Shown here in pieces: positions 50,001-55,818 of a DNA stretch of 64,000 nucleotides. A program made the position numbers and the translations under genes. Every line of letters starts with the position of its first letter. Position 1 is the stretch's first letter. Under the pieces are notes generated by a model. That model was not told the origin of the DNA, ran no database searches, and saw only the letters and a program-made list of their open reading frames with translations. The DNA comes from Odobenus rosmarus divergens (Eukaryota; Chordata; Mammalia; Carnivora; Odobenidae), in contig NW_004450267.1 of assembly GCF_000321225.1 (NCBI RefSeq), positions 6,733,329-6,797,328 on the forward strand. The letters are read 5' to 3'.

Positions 50001-52520
50001 AGATGGACGCTCCGTCTGGCAGGATGACAGCCACGGGGTGGAAAGCTCCCACCCAGCAGATGGGGGTTGGGTGGGTCGATCTGATGTAAAAACATTTCCA
50101 GGAAGAAGTGTTCAGAATAGAACAGACTGGTGTGACATCAGCCTGCCTCGGTGCCGAGATGGATGGGCATGAGTCACAGGGATGCCAGCCGTCCCTGGGA
50201 AGCTGCCTGCAGACTGAGCCGTGGGGCACCCAGGGCTGGCTCCCCGGCTCCCACAAACCGCTATAGCATGAGCACAGCCTGGGCCCAGTGTTTTCCGCAC
50301 CCAGGGAAGCAGGAGTGCTCAGCTTGTTCCTCAGAGGAGCCCCACCCGAGTAAGGCCAGCAGCAGTCTCAAACATGTCAAAGGTGTGGGAGGGTGCCTCG
50401 TTCCTCCTTCCCTAAATGGGATATGATTTTGCCCTACTTTGTTGCAAAAAATGCAGAAAGGTAGGCTATAAGGTCCACGTGTTTGCTAAAGGCAGGCCAC
50501 TCACTCCAGCTCTGAGCTTCTTGGATACTGAGACAAAGAAAGAAATATGGTTTTAAAAAGAGCCAGGGTCCATAAAATAAAGTACAGTTGTTCAGAAGCA
50601 TCCCCATCTTTTTAGGACCCAAGGCCCAAGAGGAATTTCTGTGGGGCATCCTCCCTGAGAGGTTACTGAGTGGTATTGTGGCAGTGGGGTCCATGGCGGC
50701 CTGCACTAAGTCCCAGGGACTTTCCCAGCACTGCTGCTTAGAATAGCCCTTCATGTAAGAGACTGTGGCTCAGGAAAAGCACTTCTGCGGAGCCACAACA
50801 GTGCGGGCCAGGTTTCCAGCTCTAAGTGATCTGCTGGAAGGGAAGTCCAGACTATCAAGAGCAGTGTTTTCTGAACTGTTTCAATCAACTCTAGTGATAT
50901 GTCAATACCCTCTGACAACAAAAGAGATGCTAGAAAAATGTAGCATCCAACATTAAACATAGAAGGAAGAACAGCAATGAGCACATCTACATCAGTTAAT
51001 ATTAATCATGCACTAATCCGTAGCAGAGGATGCGGGATGTGGACGAGAGAGCTCCTGTCCCAGCCCCCAGGGTGTGCGCCCCCTCCGCCCCCCGCCCCGA
51101 GCCAAGCATGCTGCCGACATTCACATCCCACCGTCGGCATGTGTGCTGTCTGGGGATCGCTGCTCTACGCTGTGTACCTTTTCTTATCTGTGATCTTTTA
51201 TGCAGTGTGCATGTACATTATTCATGAATCAAATTTCTGTCACTTCTTGCAGTGATGAATTTGACGATGAGGCCATTTTTTATTGTCTGCTTTCATCCAA
51301 GCATGCATTATAGCTCATGCCGTTCTGTCAGCTTATTGTAGTGTTGAAAGTGTTCTGTGATCAAATAAATTCAGGAACTGCTGACCCACAGGAATGGCTG
51401 GACCACAGCCCTCCAGTCCATCAGCAGCACCACCAGAGGGTTCCAAGTTCCGTTCTTGGATGCTGTGCTGATTAGCACTCACCTAGATAGGTCCAGAATC
51501 CCCTGCACAGACTATATAGATAAGGTGAGCATTCTATGAAAACTGAGGCACCCACCGGACCATGTCCCAGAGGATATCACAGCTCTACTTCCTGTTGGAA
51601 GGGGCCGTTGGGGCCAACAGCAGGTTAAAGGTTTGACCTACGTTAAAGCAGGTAAAGCATTTGTCTTTGTGTATATGGAAGGATGTTACACAGGGGCCAC
51701 AGAGAACTTCCAAAGAGAATTGCATGTGTTGGATAATAATTATAACTATAATCATTTATTTGGTGCTATGTGCCAGGCACTGTGCTAAGCCATTTACATG
51801 TCTTATTTTACATAATTGCCTCCAAGAAACCACAAGGTAGATATTACTATTGCTATCATGATCCTTTTTTTAATATAGATGGGAAACTGAGAGCCAATAA
51901 AAGGTTAAGAAAATTTTGTGATATAAATAAAATCTTAAAAAAAAAAACTTAAAAGGGGCGCCTGGGTGGCTCAGTCATTAAGCGTCTGCCTTCGGCTCAG
52001 GTCATGATCCCAGGGTCCTGGGATTGAGCCCCGCATCGGGCTCCCTGCTCAGCTGGAAGCCTGCTTCTCCCTCCCCCTCTCCCCCTGCTCATGCTGTCTC
52101 TCTCTTTCTCAAATAAATAAATAAATAAAATCTTTTAAAAAAATTAACAGTTGAGCTGGCAAGTTATGGATAATTCTAAAGCTGTTTGTAGGCTTCTGGT
52201 TCTAGAATATTCTTGTGGACTTGAAGATGGCTGGTGTCTAATAACTGTCAGTTTGGGCCAAGGGAGGTCAAGGGACATATTCATAGATACTCCTTTTTCT
52301 CTTTCAGCATGTGAAGATGGATATAGACTCGAAAATGAAACCTGTATGAGGTAGGCTCCACGCTCATTTATTCTGATGAATTTGTTAGAAACCTTACCTA
52401 GAAGTTACTTGGATAGATTGCCTCAGTTATTTCTTTTGATTGTTGAAACTAATTCTCATTCTTTTTCTCTGTTGACTTGCAGTTGCCCATTTGGGCTTGG
52501 TGGTCTCAACTGTGGAAACC
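16759..52520 (+). CDS. HEG1: HEG1, 14 internal coding exons (partial gene)
   Basis: HEG1 is a type I membrane mucin-like receptor of endothelium and mesothelium. Its cytoplasmic tail binds KRIT1 (CCM1) and supports heart and vessel integrity. The joined segments are 16759-17046, 18696-18977, 24847-25200, 26090-26437, 30007-30276, 30904-32241, 34241-34357, 34994-35113, 39507-39610, 42306-42364, 42611-42771, 46992-47126, 52308-52350 and 52483-52520. All have AG acceptors and GT donors, all phases agree, and the join has no stop codon in about 1,219 codons. Order of domains: Cys-free Ser/Thr/Pro mucin region of 960 codons, EGF, calcium-binding EGF, SEA-like module, EGF-like module, Cys-rich stub. 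I recognise the EGF to SEA-like part and the end of the mucin region as HEG1 from remembered human protein. The signal peptide exon and the transmembrane and tail exons are outside the window. No disabling change is seen. Confidence 0.95.
17047..18695 (+). other. HEG1: HEG1 intron (1.65 kb)
   Basis: The intron has a GTGAGG donor and TTTCAG acceptor. It holds a MIR-like fragment near 17530-17700 and, at about 17880-18400, sequence with features of an ancient interspersed repeat (a GGCAGTGACATGATC core). Nothing else is recognised. Confidence 0.8.
17530..17700 (-). repeat. MIR fragment, antisense
   Basis: CCTCATTTTAGGAATTTGGAAACTGG, GTCAAACAGCTAATAGG and GTTGGGATTTGAGCC are the reverse complement of MIR blocks in the expected order. 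Confidence 0.75.
18696..18977 (+). CDS. HEG1: HEG1 coding exon (provisional exon 3), mucin-like
   Basis: The acceptor is in CTGCTTTCAG and the donor is GTGAGT. The exon is 282 nt with phase 1 at both ends and encodes 94 residues rich in Ser, Pro, Ala and Gly, without cysteine and with one sequon (NAS). An alternative upstream acceptor (AG at 18609-18610) is out of phase, so the one chosen here is the only consistent start. It is less Thr-rich than the other mucin exons, so identity is a little less certain. Confidence 0.8.
20952..20974 (+). other. Guanine-rich run, possible G-quadruplex
   Basis: Three guanine runs (6, 4 and 7 bases) separated by single bases, in an otherwise ordinary intron. 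It could fold into a G-quadruplex, but no function is implied. Confidence 0.5.
21119..21190 (+). repeat. L3/CR1-like LINE 3' end
   Basis: ATTAGACTAGATGATCCTAAAGATCC followed by TTTCCAGC resembles the well-conserved 3' end of CR1/L3 elements. Confidence 0.5.
22385..22520 (+). repeat. MIR fragment
   Basis: TTTACTGTGAGGATTCAGTGAG, CAGGTACTTACTTAGCACA and CTTGGTCGGTAAATGG follow the MIR 3' half. Confidence 0.65.
23189..23398 (-). mobile_element. CanSINE, antisense (first of a stacked pair)
   Basis: A T-rich start with AAGATTTTATTTATTTATC, then a (GA)n tract, GGGCTCGATCCCAGGACCC and GAGCCACCCAGGCGCCCC. It is flanked by AAGGGACC on both sides (23181-23188 and 23399-23406). Confidence 0.96.
23407..23624 (-). 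mobile_element. CanSINE, antisense (second of a stacked pair)
   Basis: A more diverged copy of the same orientation: AAGATTTTATTTATCCATTT, GGGGCTCAGTCTTGTGACCC, GAGCCACTCAGGCTCCC. A third AAGGGACC follows at 23625-23632, so the two SINEs share a target motif. Confidence 0.95.
24847..25200 (+). CDS. HEG1: HEG1 coding exon (provisional exon 4), mucin-like
   Basis: The acceptor is TTCTATTTTAG and the donor is GTAAGT. The exon is 354 nt, phase 1 at both ends, and encodes 118 residues. The segment begins with [13 protein letters not shown], contains several N-glycosylation sequons (NNS/NST, NET, NDS), and has no cysteine. It lies 5.9 kb after the preceding exon, across the longest intron within the mucin part. 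Confidence 0.85.
25335..25465 (-). repeat. MIR fragment, antisense
   Basis: TTATGAGAACACTGTGAAG, then TATAGGCGAGGAAACTGAGGC and TCAGAGGG, match reversed MIR. It is short and diverged. Confidence 0.65.
26090..26437 (+). CDS. HEG1: HEG1 coding exon (provisional exon 5), mucin-like
   Basis: The acceptor follows CCCCAACCCCCTCCAG and the donor is GTGAGT. The exon is 348 nt, phase 1 at both ends, encoding 116 residues dominated by Ser, Ala, Gly and Glu with no cysteine. It ends in a serine-dense stretch with [11 protein letters not shown]. The open frame continues to 26817, but the strong donor and the change to Pro/Arg-rich translation after 26437 argue that the rest is intronic. Confidence 0.85.
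26815..27775 (-). repeat. Old LINE-1 fragment, antisense
   Basis: Antisense ORF2 blocks in order: TTTATGGAGATTTAATTCACAT, CAGAATCATGCAGCCAGCACC, TGGCTGATACTCCATTG, AAGTGGTTTTGATTTGCATC and TTTTCTCCCATTCTGTGGGTT. It starts only about 380 bp after the preceding exon. Confidence 0.88.
28779..28897 (+). mobile_element. Old CanSINE, sense, 3'-shortened
   Basis: GCTCCTGGCTGGCTCAGTCAGT, GATCTTGGGATCATGAG, TTTGAGCCCCACGTTGGATG, TTAAATAAATAAACT and a poly-A tail. It lacks the CT-rich middle. The flanks AGAGCTAGTCTGG (28766-28778) and AGAGGTAGTCTGG (28898-28910) form a 13-nt target duplication with one mismatch. Confidence 0.92.
29162..29430 (+). mobile_element. CanSINE, sense, long variant
   Basis: GGGGCACCTGGGTGGCTCAGTC, GTTAAGCGTCCGACTCTTGG, a long CT-rich section, AAATAAATAAATAAAATC and an A/GAA-rich tail. 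The old SINE at 28779 lies 264 bp upstream in the same orientation. Confidence 0.93.
30007..30276 (+). CDS. HEG1: HEG1 coding exon (provisional exon 6), mucin-like
   Basis: The acceptor is CCCTTTGCAG and the donor is GTGAGG. The exon is 270 nt with phase 1 at both ends and encodes 90 residues rich in Thr, Ser, Glu and His with two sequons (NAS, NVT) and no cysteine. It lies 627 nt before the giant mucin exon. The motif [17 protein letters not shown] resembles [17 protein letters not shown] near the start of the next exon, which points to duplication of a short module across the two exons. Confidence 0.87.
30904..32241 (+). CDS. HEG1: HEG1 giant mucin exon (provisional exon 7)
   Basis: This 1,338 nt exon (446 codons, phase 1 at both ends; acceptor TTCCATTTGCAG, donor GTAAAG) carries most of the O-glycosylated stalk. 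It is Ser/Thr/Pro-rich throughout with no cysteine. It starts with serine runs, has a Pro-rich middle and a long Thr/Pro region at the C-terminal end. Five N-glycosylation sequons are visible (two NSS, NVS, NMS, NQS). Segments such as [21 protein letters not shown] and [10 protein letters not shown] match remembered human HEG1. A TCT/TTC trinucleotide run at 31290-31303 encodes a five-serine run and creates a splice-acceptor-like sequence inside the exon. Confidence 0.95.
32242..34240 (+). other. HEG1: HEG1 intron (2.0 kb)
   Basis: It lies between the giant mucin exon and EGF domain 1. It contains no SINE, recognisable LINE-1 or extended simple repeat, which is unusual for introns of this gene. 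No exon or RNA gene is supported in it. Confidence 0.75.
34241..34357 (+). CDS. HEG1: HEG1 exon for EGF domain 1
   Basis: The acceptor is GTGTTTTTAG and the donor is GTAAGA. The exon is 117 nt, phase 1 at both ends. It encodes one complete EGF-like module of about 39 residues with six cysteines in the order CTTNPC, CVVD, CVC and a final DDC. The first codon is split with the giant mucin exon and gives Val, so the mucin stalk passes directly into VNSC. The sequence closely resembles remembered human HEG1. Confidence 0.97.
34530..34945 (+). repeat. Probable L2 3' region
   Basis: TCCATTCTGTGGGCTCCCTACA, GGTAGCCCCTCGAGGATGAGGG, TCTGGGCCCCACTGTGCC and CTTAGTAAGTGCTTACTGG give the general order of an L2 3' end. 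Strongly diverged. Confidence 0.5.
34994..35113 (+). CDS. HEG1: HEG1 exon for calcium-binding EGF domain 2
   Basis: The acceptor is CTCCTCTGCAG and the donor is GTAAGA. The exon is 120 nt, phase 1 at both ends. It encodes a 40-residue calcium-binding EGF module that starts with DVNEC and has six cysteines. [10 protein letters not shown] fits the family consensus for Asp/Asn beta-hydroxylation (C, x, D/N, four residues, F/Y, x, C), and the N-terminal DVNE supplies calcium ligands. Like EGF domain 1, it is encoded by its own symmetric exon. Confidence 0.97.
35270..35760 (-). repeat. Old LINE-1-like sequence split by a CanSINE
   Basis: AT-rich antisense LINE-1-like blocks on both sides of the SINE (GCATTATATTTTTATAGAG before, GCCTAACCATTCCACC after) look like one interrupted element. 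Confidence 0.5.
35385..35606 (-). mobile_element. CanSINE, antisense
   Basis: AAAGATTTTTATTTATTTATT, a (GA)n tract, ATGTGGGGCTCGATG and GAGCCACCCAGGCGCCCC. A 15-nt target duplication flanks it: ACATTTTTCCGTGTT (35370-35384) and ACATTTTTCCATGTT (35607-35621). The unit GATGTGGGGCTC is locally duplicated inside. Confidence 0.96.
37080..37267 (+). mobile_element. Young CanSINE, sense, internally deleted
   Basis: GCCTGGGTGGCTCAGTCGTTAA, then a jump to CT-rich sequence with most of the central core missing, and an AAATAAATAAATAAAC-type tail. A perfect 14-nt duplication AAGAATGGAGAAGC (37066-37079 and 37268-37281) flanks it. Confidence 0.95.
37350..37510 (+). repeat. MIR fragment
   Basis: TTGTTCTCATCTGTAAAATC, GGTTATTGTGAAGATCAAAT and ATAAAGTATCTGAGCAACC follow MIR order. 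Confidence 0.7.
39507..39610 (+). CDS. HEG1: HEG1 exon, first part of SEA-like module
   Basis: The acceptor is TCATTTTCAG and the donor is GTAAGT. The exon is 104 nt, starts in phase 1 and ends in phase 0, encoding about 35 residues that begin [18 protein letters not shown]. The one sequon is NTT. With the next two exons it forms a region of about 108 residues between the second and third EGF modules, the place where the paralogous mucin MUC13 has an SEA domain. The assignment to SEA is an inference; the HEG1 identity is not in doubt. Confidence 0.96.
39611..42305 (+). other. HEG1: HEG1 intron (2.7 kb)
   Basis: It holds a MIR fragment at about 40390-40545 and a stretch at 40600-41100 that looks like a decayed LTR-type interspersed repeat (a TGTGATTTATTACAGTGAAA core). 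The rest, including 41340-42300, has no feature I can name. Confidence 0.7.
40390..40545 (-). repeat. MIR fragment, antisense
   Basis: TGAGCATCTACTCTATGACAGGCGC, GTAAGAGGTATTGTCAGC and TGACATTGCCTGAGTTCACACAG fit the reverse MIR consensus. Confidence 0.65.
42306..42364 (+). CDS. HEG1: HEG1 micro-exon, SEA-like module
   Basis: This 59 nt exon (acceptor CCTTCCAG, donor GTAAGT) starts in phase 0 and ends in phase 2. It encodes [19 protein letters not shown] and the first two bases of a Met codon completed by the next exon. It was too short to stand out as a separate reading frame and was found from the splice phases and the expected HEG1 sequence. The intron after it is only 246 nt. Confidence 0.95.
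42611..42771 (+). CDS. HEG1: HEG1 exon, end of SEA-like module
   Basis: The acceptor is TTGCCAACAG and the donor is GTAAAG. The exon is 161 nt; its first base completes the split Met codon and it ends in phase 1. It encodes about 53 residues including the strand-like stretch [19 protein letters not shown] (sequon NVT) and three cysteines near the end (KCVNSC, EVC). It closely resembles remembered human HEG1, which has an Ile and an Arg where this protein has Met in ASMESNAVVM. Confidence 0.97.
42892..43036 (+). mobile_element. Old CanSINE, sense
   Basis: AGGCACTTGGGTGGCTCAGTTGG, CATCCGACTCTTGATC, TGAGTTCAGGCCCCATGTTGG, TGGAGCCTAC and an A-rich tail. It lies 121 bp after the exon ending at 42771. 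The flanks GTGTTAAGCGAGAGG and GTGTCAAGCGAAAGG look like a decayed target duplication. Confidence 0.9.
43296..43322 (+). repeat. AAAAC pentanucleotide microsatellite
   Basis: Four to five consecutive AAAAC units with flanking A runs. Confidence 0.85.
44335..44529 (-). mobile_element. CanSINE, antisense
   Basis: TTTTTAAAGATTTTTTATTTATTT, ACAGAGATAGACGCAGCGCGAG, ATCATGACCCGAGCC and GAGCCACCCAGGCGCCCC. A typical well-preserved copy. Confidence 0.95.
44545..44760 (-). repeat. Old LINE-1-like fragment, antisense
   Basis: CTCAGAGCAGTGTTAGGTTCGG, AGCAAAATTAAGAGGAAGGGC and CAGAGATTTCTCATCTGCTCCCC match a common antisense LINE-1 segment. It directly follows the SINE at 44335-44529. Confidence 0.65.
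46992..47126 (+). CDS. HEG1: HEG1 exon for third EGF-like module
   Basis: The acceptor is TTCCATTCTAG and the donor GTACCA is weaker than its neighbours. The exon is 135 nt, phase 1 at both ends. It encodes [12 protein letters not shown] through HSCR, with six cysteines spaced as an EGF-like module. This is among the most GC-rich coding segments in the window and almost unchanged from remembered human HEG1. Confidence 0.97.
47488..47700 (-). mobile_element. CanSINE, antisense
   Basis: TTTTTAAAGATTTTATTTATTT, GACAGAGAGAGACACAGC, GACTCGATCCCAGGACCC and GAGCCACCCAGGCGCACC. The flanks AGGCCTGTCCCTTTTA (before) and AAGCCTGTCCCTTTTA (47701-47716) form the target duplication. Confidence 0.96.
47735..47935 (+). 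repeat. MIR
   Basis: GAGTCAGAGTCCGACTCTACC, TTCCTGGGCCAGACACTTTGC, CTGTTTTTCCTCTTCTGC, AAAATGGGTATAGTGGTGC and GAGGTGCTTTGTAAGCC follow the MIR order almost end to end. Confidence 0.8.
49480..49570 (+). repeat. MIR or L2 3'-end fragment
   Basis: AGACCTGTGTCTAGAATATGC, TTAGCACATTGTGGGC and TTTAACAAATGTCTGTCGAA resemble the shared 3' end of MIR and L2. Confidence 0.6.
51745..51915 (-). repeat. MIR-like fragment, antisense
   Basis: TGCCAGGCACTGTGCTAAGCC, ACATGTCTTATTTTACATAATTG, AACCACAAGGTAGATATTAC and GATGGGAAACTGAGAG match reversed MIR. Confidence 0.75.
51955..52145 (+). mobile_element. CanSINE, sense, well preserved
   Basis: GGGCGCCTGGGTGGCTCAGTC, TTAAGCGTCTGCCTTCGG, GTCATGATCCCAGGG, GGGCTCCCTGCTCAGCTGG, a CT-rich part and AAATAAATAAATAAATAAAA with a tail. 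It lies about 160 bp before the exon at 52308. It is among the least diverged copies and useful for defining the host subfamily. Confidence 0.96.
52308..52350 (+). CDS. HEG1: HEG1 micro-exon, juxtamembrane Cys region
   Basis: This 43 nt exon (acceptor TTCTCTTTCAG, donor GTAGGC) starts in phase 1 and ends in phase 2. It encodes [14 protein letters not shown] plus two bases of a Ser codon, with one sequon (NET). Only 132 nt separate it from the next exon, the shortest intron in the window. Confidence 0.95.
52483..52520 (+). CDS. HEG1: HEG1 micro-exon, last ectodomain residues in the window
   Basis: This 38 nt exon (acceptor GTTGACTTGCAG, donor GTGAGT) starts with the last base of the split Ser codon and ends in phase 1. 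It encodes [13 protein letters not shown]. In the known protein the next residues lead straight into the transmembrane helix. No matching exon occurs between 52521 and 64000, so the helix and cytoplasmic tail must lie further downstream. Confidence 0.94.
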
Positions 52521-52548
52521 GTGAGTATGCAAAGATCTCGAGATTCGT

Positions 52549-52580
52549 GGGGGCGGGGTGGGGGGGGTCGGTGGGGAGGG
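52549..52580 (+). other. HEG1: G-quadruplex-like run just after a HEG1 splice donor
   Basis: Five guanine runs of 5, 4, 8, 4 and 3 bases are separated by one to five bases, starting 28 nt after the donor at 52521. G-runs at this distance are known to act as intronic splicing enhancers. Action here is inference. Confidence 0.6.
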
Positions 52581-53879
52581 CTGGCATGGTTTCCGTGCAC
52601 AAGGCTTGTGTCTCTTCCCCTTTCCATCACGTCTCAGCTGCTGTGCTGGGAGGTATGGGGAAGGCAGAGCACCCTCCAGGGCCTCCAGGTCTGACAGAGG
52701 AAATGATTCCTGAACAGCCCTGACTGTGGAGTGTTAATACAAGAAATTAGGTGGGAGGGGGAGGTGGGAGGCAGGGAGGGAGGGAGCAGGCCTAGGAGAA
52801 TAGAAGAGCCTCCTGAGCCCTTGGAGGGGATGGAGTTGGAGGTTTTGGAAGACTTCCAGTGGCAGGTGTGGAGGAGAAGGAATCCGGGCAGAGGATACAA
52901 CTTCAAGGTCTTGGGGCAGCCCGGGCTGGTGGCGTTCCAGGGACGGTGTGTGTGGTGGGGCTGAGGACAGAAGGAGAGGAAGGCCGAGTGTAGGGTTAGT
53001 TTGGCAGAGAACATGTGGACCAAGCTGTTGGGGTGTTTGCCAGCCAGCCCAAGACTTTAGACTCTAATCAGTACCCATTGTGGAAGCAGCAGGAGTCCCA
53101 GAGCAGGGCAGCAGCTGATGGAGAAAATCAGGTCAGGCTGCAGTATGGAGAATGGATTCAGTGCCTTGAGAAAAATAGTTGTGACTCGTTTCAGATCACT
53201 TTCACTGACATTTTCGGATATCCAGAGCTGAGAAATTAATGAAAGAAATTCTGGGATATAGGATATAATAGGAATAACAACATTCAGTACTTTATTTTAG
53301 GAAAGCTTTGACCCTCATTCTATAGATGAGTGTGCCTTAGACGTGACCTTATTTAACACGCGTCAAAGTGCCCAGTTCCTGTTCCCCAATGGTATCCCTA
53401 ACCATTTATGTCTTCACTGGTATTTTCTTTGCTCATAAATCTTTCTTGTTAGTTTCATTATTGCACTTTCTTTGAGCATAAATAAAAAGTAAATAAAATG
53501 AAATAAAGTAAAAAAATTCCATACCTAGCTGACGTAAAGCTATGTCAGTGTGCCCAGCATGGAGCCACTTGGAGGCCAGAGTCTAGAGACGTGGAATTAC
53601 ATATCCATCTAGGATTACTGGTCATTTGGGGCATCAGCTTTATCCTTACTGCAAACTAGCAAGTGGACAGCCTAAGGGAAAGACTGGGGAAGCACTTCTA
53701 AAAACAAATACATTCAGAGTCCTATAGAACAGAGGGAGGAGCTCACAGAATTAAGGTTTTTTTTTTTTTTTTTAAGTAGTAAGCTGAGGCCACGGCGTGG
53801 TAGACAGCCCTATCTTATTTAGTAATCCCTGAGGACACTTTGGTGCCGTAAAAGCACTTAAGCACAGATATTCATCATG

Positions 53880-54700
53880 ATGGACCTGAGTCATCACACA
53901 CCAAATGGTGTTCCATGCTACCGTGAACTGGTTTTTACTCACAAAGCTTCTAACACTAAATGTGGGGGTGGGGAGGTTTCCCTCACAGCAGGCGATTCTG
54001 ACATTTTCCGGAGTGCCAGACACCAGACATTAAGGTCTCAGTGTCCCAGGACTGCCCCTACTTCAGACAGTCCCAAGTCTAGACCTCTGGTACTTCTGAC
54101 CAGCCGGCTATAAATCTGAGGTTCCCATGATCCCCTCCTCACGTTCAGTAATTTGCTAGAACAACTTACAGAACTTGAAGCTACAGTAAAGTTGACTCAC
54201 ATGTGCAAGAAACTTAATGTTACCAGTTGATTATAAAGGAACAACTCAAACAGCCAAATGGAAGAGATGCATGGGCAGGGATAGGGGCATTTGCTCAGAA
54301 CTTCCATGCTTTCCCAGGTGCATCCCCTTCCCCGCACCTTTATGTCTTCACCAGCCCAGAATTTCTCTGAACTTCATTGTTTAGGATTTTTAGGGGGGTT
54401 CCATTGTATAGGATCAATTGATGAAATCAATGGTCATTGACCATTGGAGGTTGGAGGCGGGGCTGAAAGTTTCAACCCTCTGGTTGGTTCCCCTGGCAAC
54501 CAACCCCATCCTCAGAGAGGATGCTTCATTAGCATAAACTGAGGTGTGGATGAAAGAGGCTCCTTATGAATAACAGAAGATGTAACTCTCACCCCTTTCA
54601 CTCAGAAATTCCAAGGATTTTAGGAGCTCATGCTAAGAAGGAGGAGTGAAGACCAAATAGATATTTCTTATTATATCACAGTATCACAGGTGTACTCGAT
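53880..54700 (+). repeat. Ancient interspersed repeat, copy 1 (LTR-like)
   Basis: Shares a long series of blocks in the same order with 59170-59935, for example CTTCTGACCA, then TTATAAAGGA, CCAGATGGAAGAG, TTGGCCATTGG-type sequence, AAATTCCAAGG and TATCACAGTATCACAG. It looks like a solo LTR of an old endogenous element. The family name needs a repeat library. Confidence 0.6.
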
Positions 54701-54894
54701 TTAATAAGAAGAGGAAGTTACCATATGTTAGGCTTTTTAAAAATTAGAAAGGAGTCAAAATTATTTTTTAATATCAGTGCTTGGAAAGGTAGGCTTCAGG
54801 AACTCCTCTTTACTTGCTAGATGGAACTCTGCCTGACTAATGAAACACTTAATAAAGCCAATTAGATCTTCAGAAAAAAAAAGGCTTTAGTTTG

Positions 54895-55110
54895 TTTGTT
54901 TTTTTAATTGAAGTACAGTCGACACAATGTTTCAGGTGTATGACATAATGATTGGACAAGTCTGTACATTTTGCTGTGCTCACCACCTGCGTAGCTCCCA
55001 TCTGTCACCCTACAGCACTGTTACAATACCACTGACTATTCCCTATGTTGGACCTTTTATTCCTGTGACTTATTCATCCCATAACTGGAGGCTTCAGGAT
55101 TTTCTTTTTT
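54895..55110 (-). repeat. LINE-1 fragment, antisense
   Basis: AATTGAAGTACAGTCGACACAATG, TTTCAGGTGTATGACATAATG, CTGTGCTCACCACCTGCGTAGC and CTTTTATTCCTGTGACTTATTC are a common antisense LINE-1 segment in carnivores. Confidence 0.8.
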
Positions 55111-55647
55111 TTTTTTTTTTGAGATTTGGCTTATGTAAAACAGTATGGATAACAGTGTATGTCCTTTTCTAAAAATCACTAGACAAGCTTTCTCAACTGG
55201 GTTCAGGATCTTTAAATGCTTGTGTTCAGGAAGCATTTAAAGATCCTGTGCTTTACAAAGGCTGCCTGGGATATGGAATTACCTTGTTCACTTTCTAATG
55301 TGAATCTCATGCCTCACTTAAAACCAGAACTGAGCCATAGAGCACTCTTAAACTGATCACAGAATGGAGTAGCCTGTACACAAAATTAGACAGAAGAAAG
55401 CCTAGCACTTTCGATGTAGAAAGAGGAGGCTGAATAGTCAGGCACAACATTTAAGCTATTTGAGACCTGTTCACTAAATGCTAGAGTACTACAACTAAAT
55501 GGTCTAGTTTTATGGAAGAGGTGGTTTTAGAACTAACAGGGAGTGATTGCCCCACAAGCCTGCAAACCTGATTCTGAGACATTGTAAGTATTAGAAACAG
55601 AGAAGCTTAGATAATGTCGTAGAGGATGGCTTAAGAATAATTTGAGG

Positions 55648-55818
55648 AGGGGTGCCTGGGCGGCTCAGTTGGTTAAGCGTCTGCCTTCGGCTCGGGTCAT
55701 GATCTCAGGGTCCTGGGATCGAGTCCCACATCGGGCCTGCCTCTCCCTCCCCTGCTCCCCCTGCTTGTGCTTGCTCTCACTCTCTCTCTCTCTCAAATAA
55801 ATAAAATCTTTGAAAAAA
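55648..55818 (+). mobile_element. CanSINE, sense
   Basis: AGGGGTGCCTGGGCGGCTCAG, TTAAGCGTCTGCCTTCGGC, GATCGAGTCCC, a (CT)n tract and AAATAAATAAAATC. A perfect 15-nt target duplication AAGAATAATTTGAGG lies at 55633-55647 and 55819-55833. Confidence 0.96.

Larger units (their letters stand above)
47127..52307 (+). other. HEG1: HEG1 intron (5.2 kb)
   Basis: It holds CanSINEs at 47488-47700 (antisense) and 51955-52145 (sense), with MIR fragments at about 47735-47935, 49480-49570 and 51745-51915. Several short reading frames between 48400 and 51250 have no recognisable protein and are not supported as genes. Confidence 0.75.
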
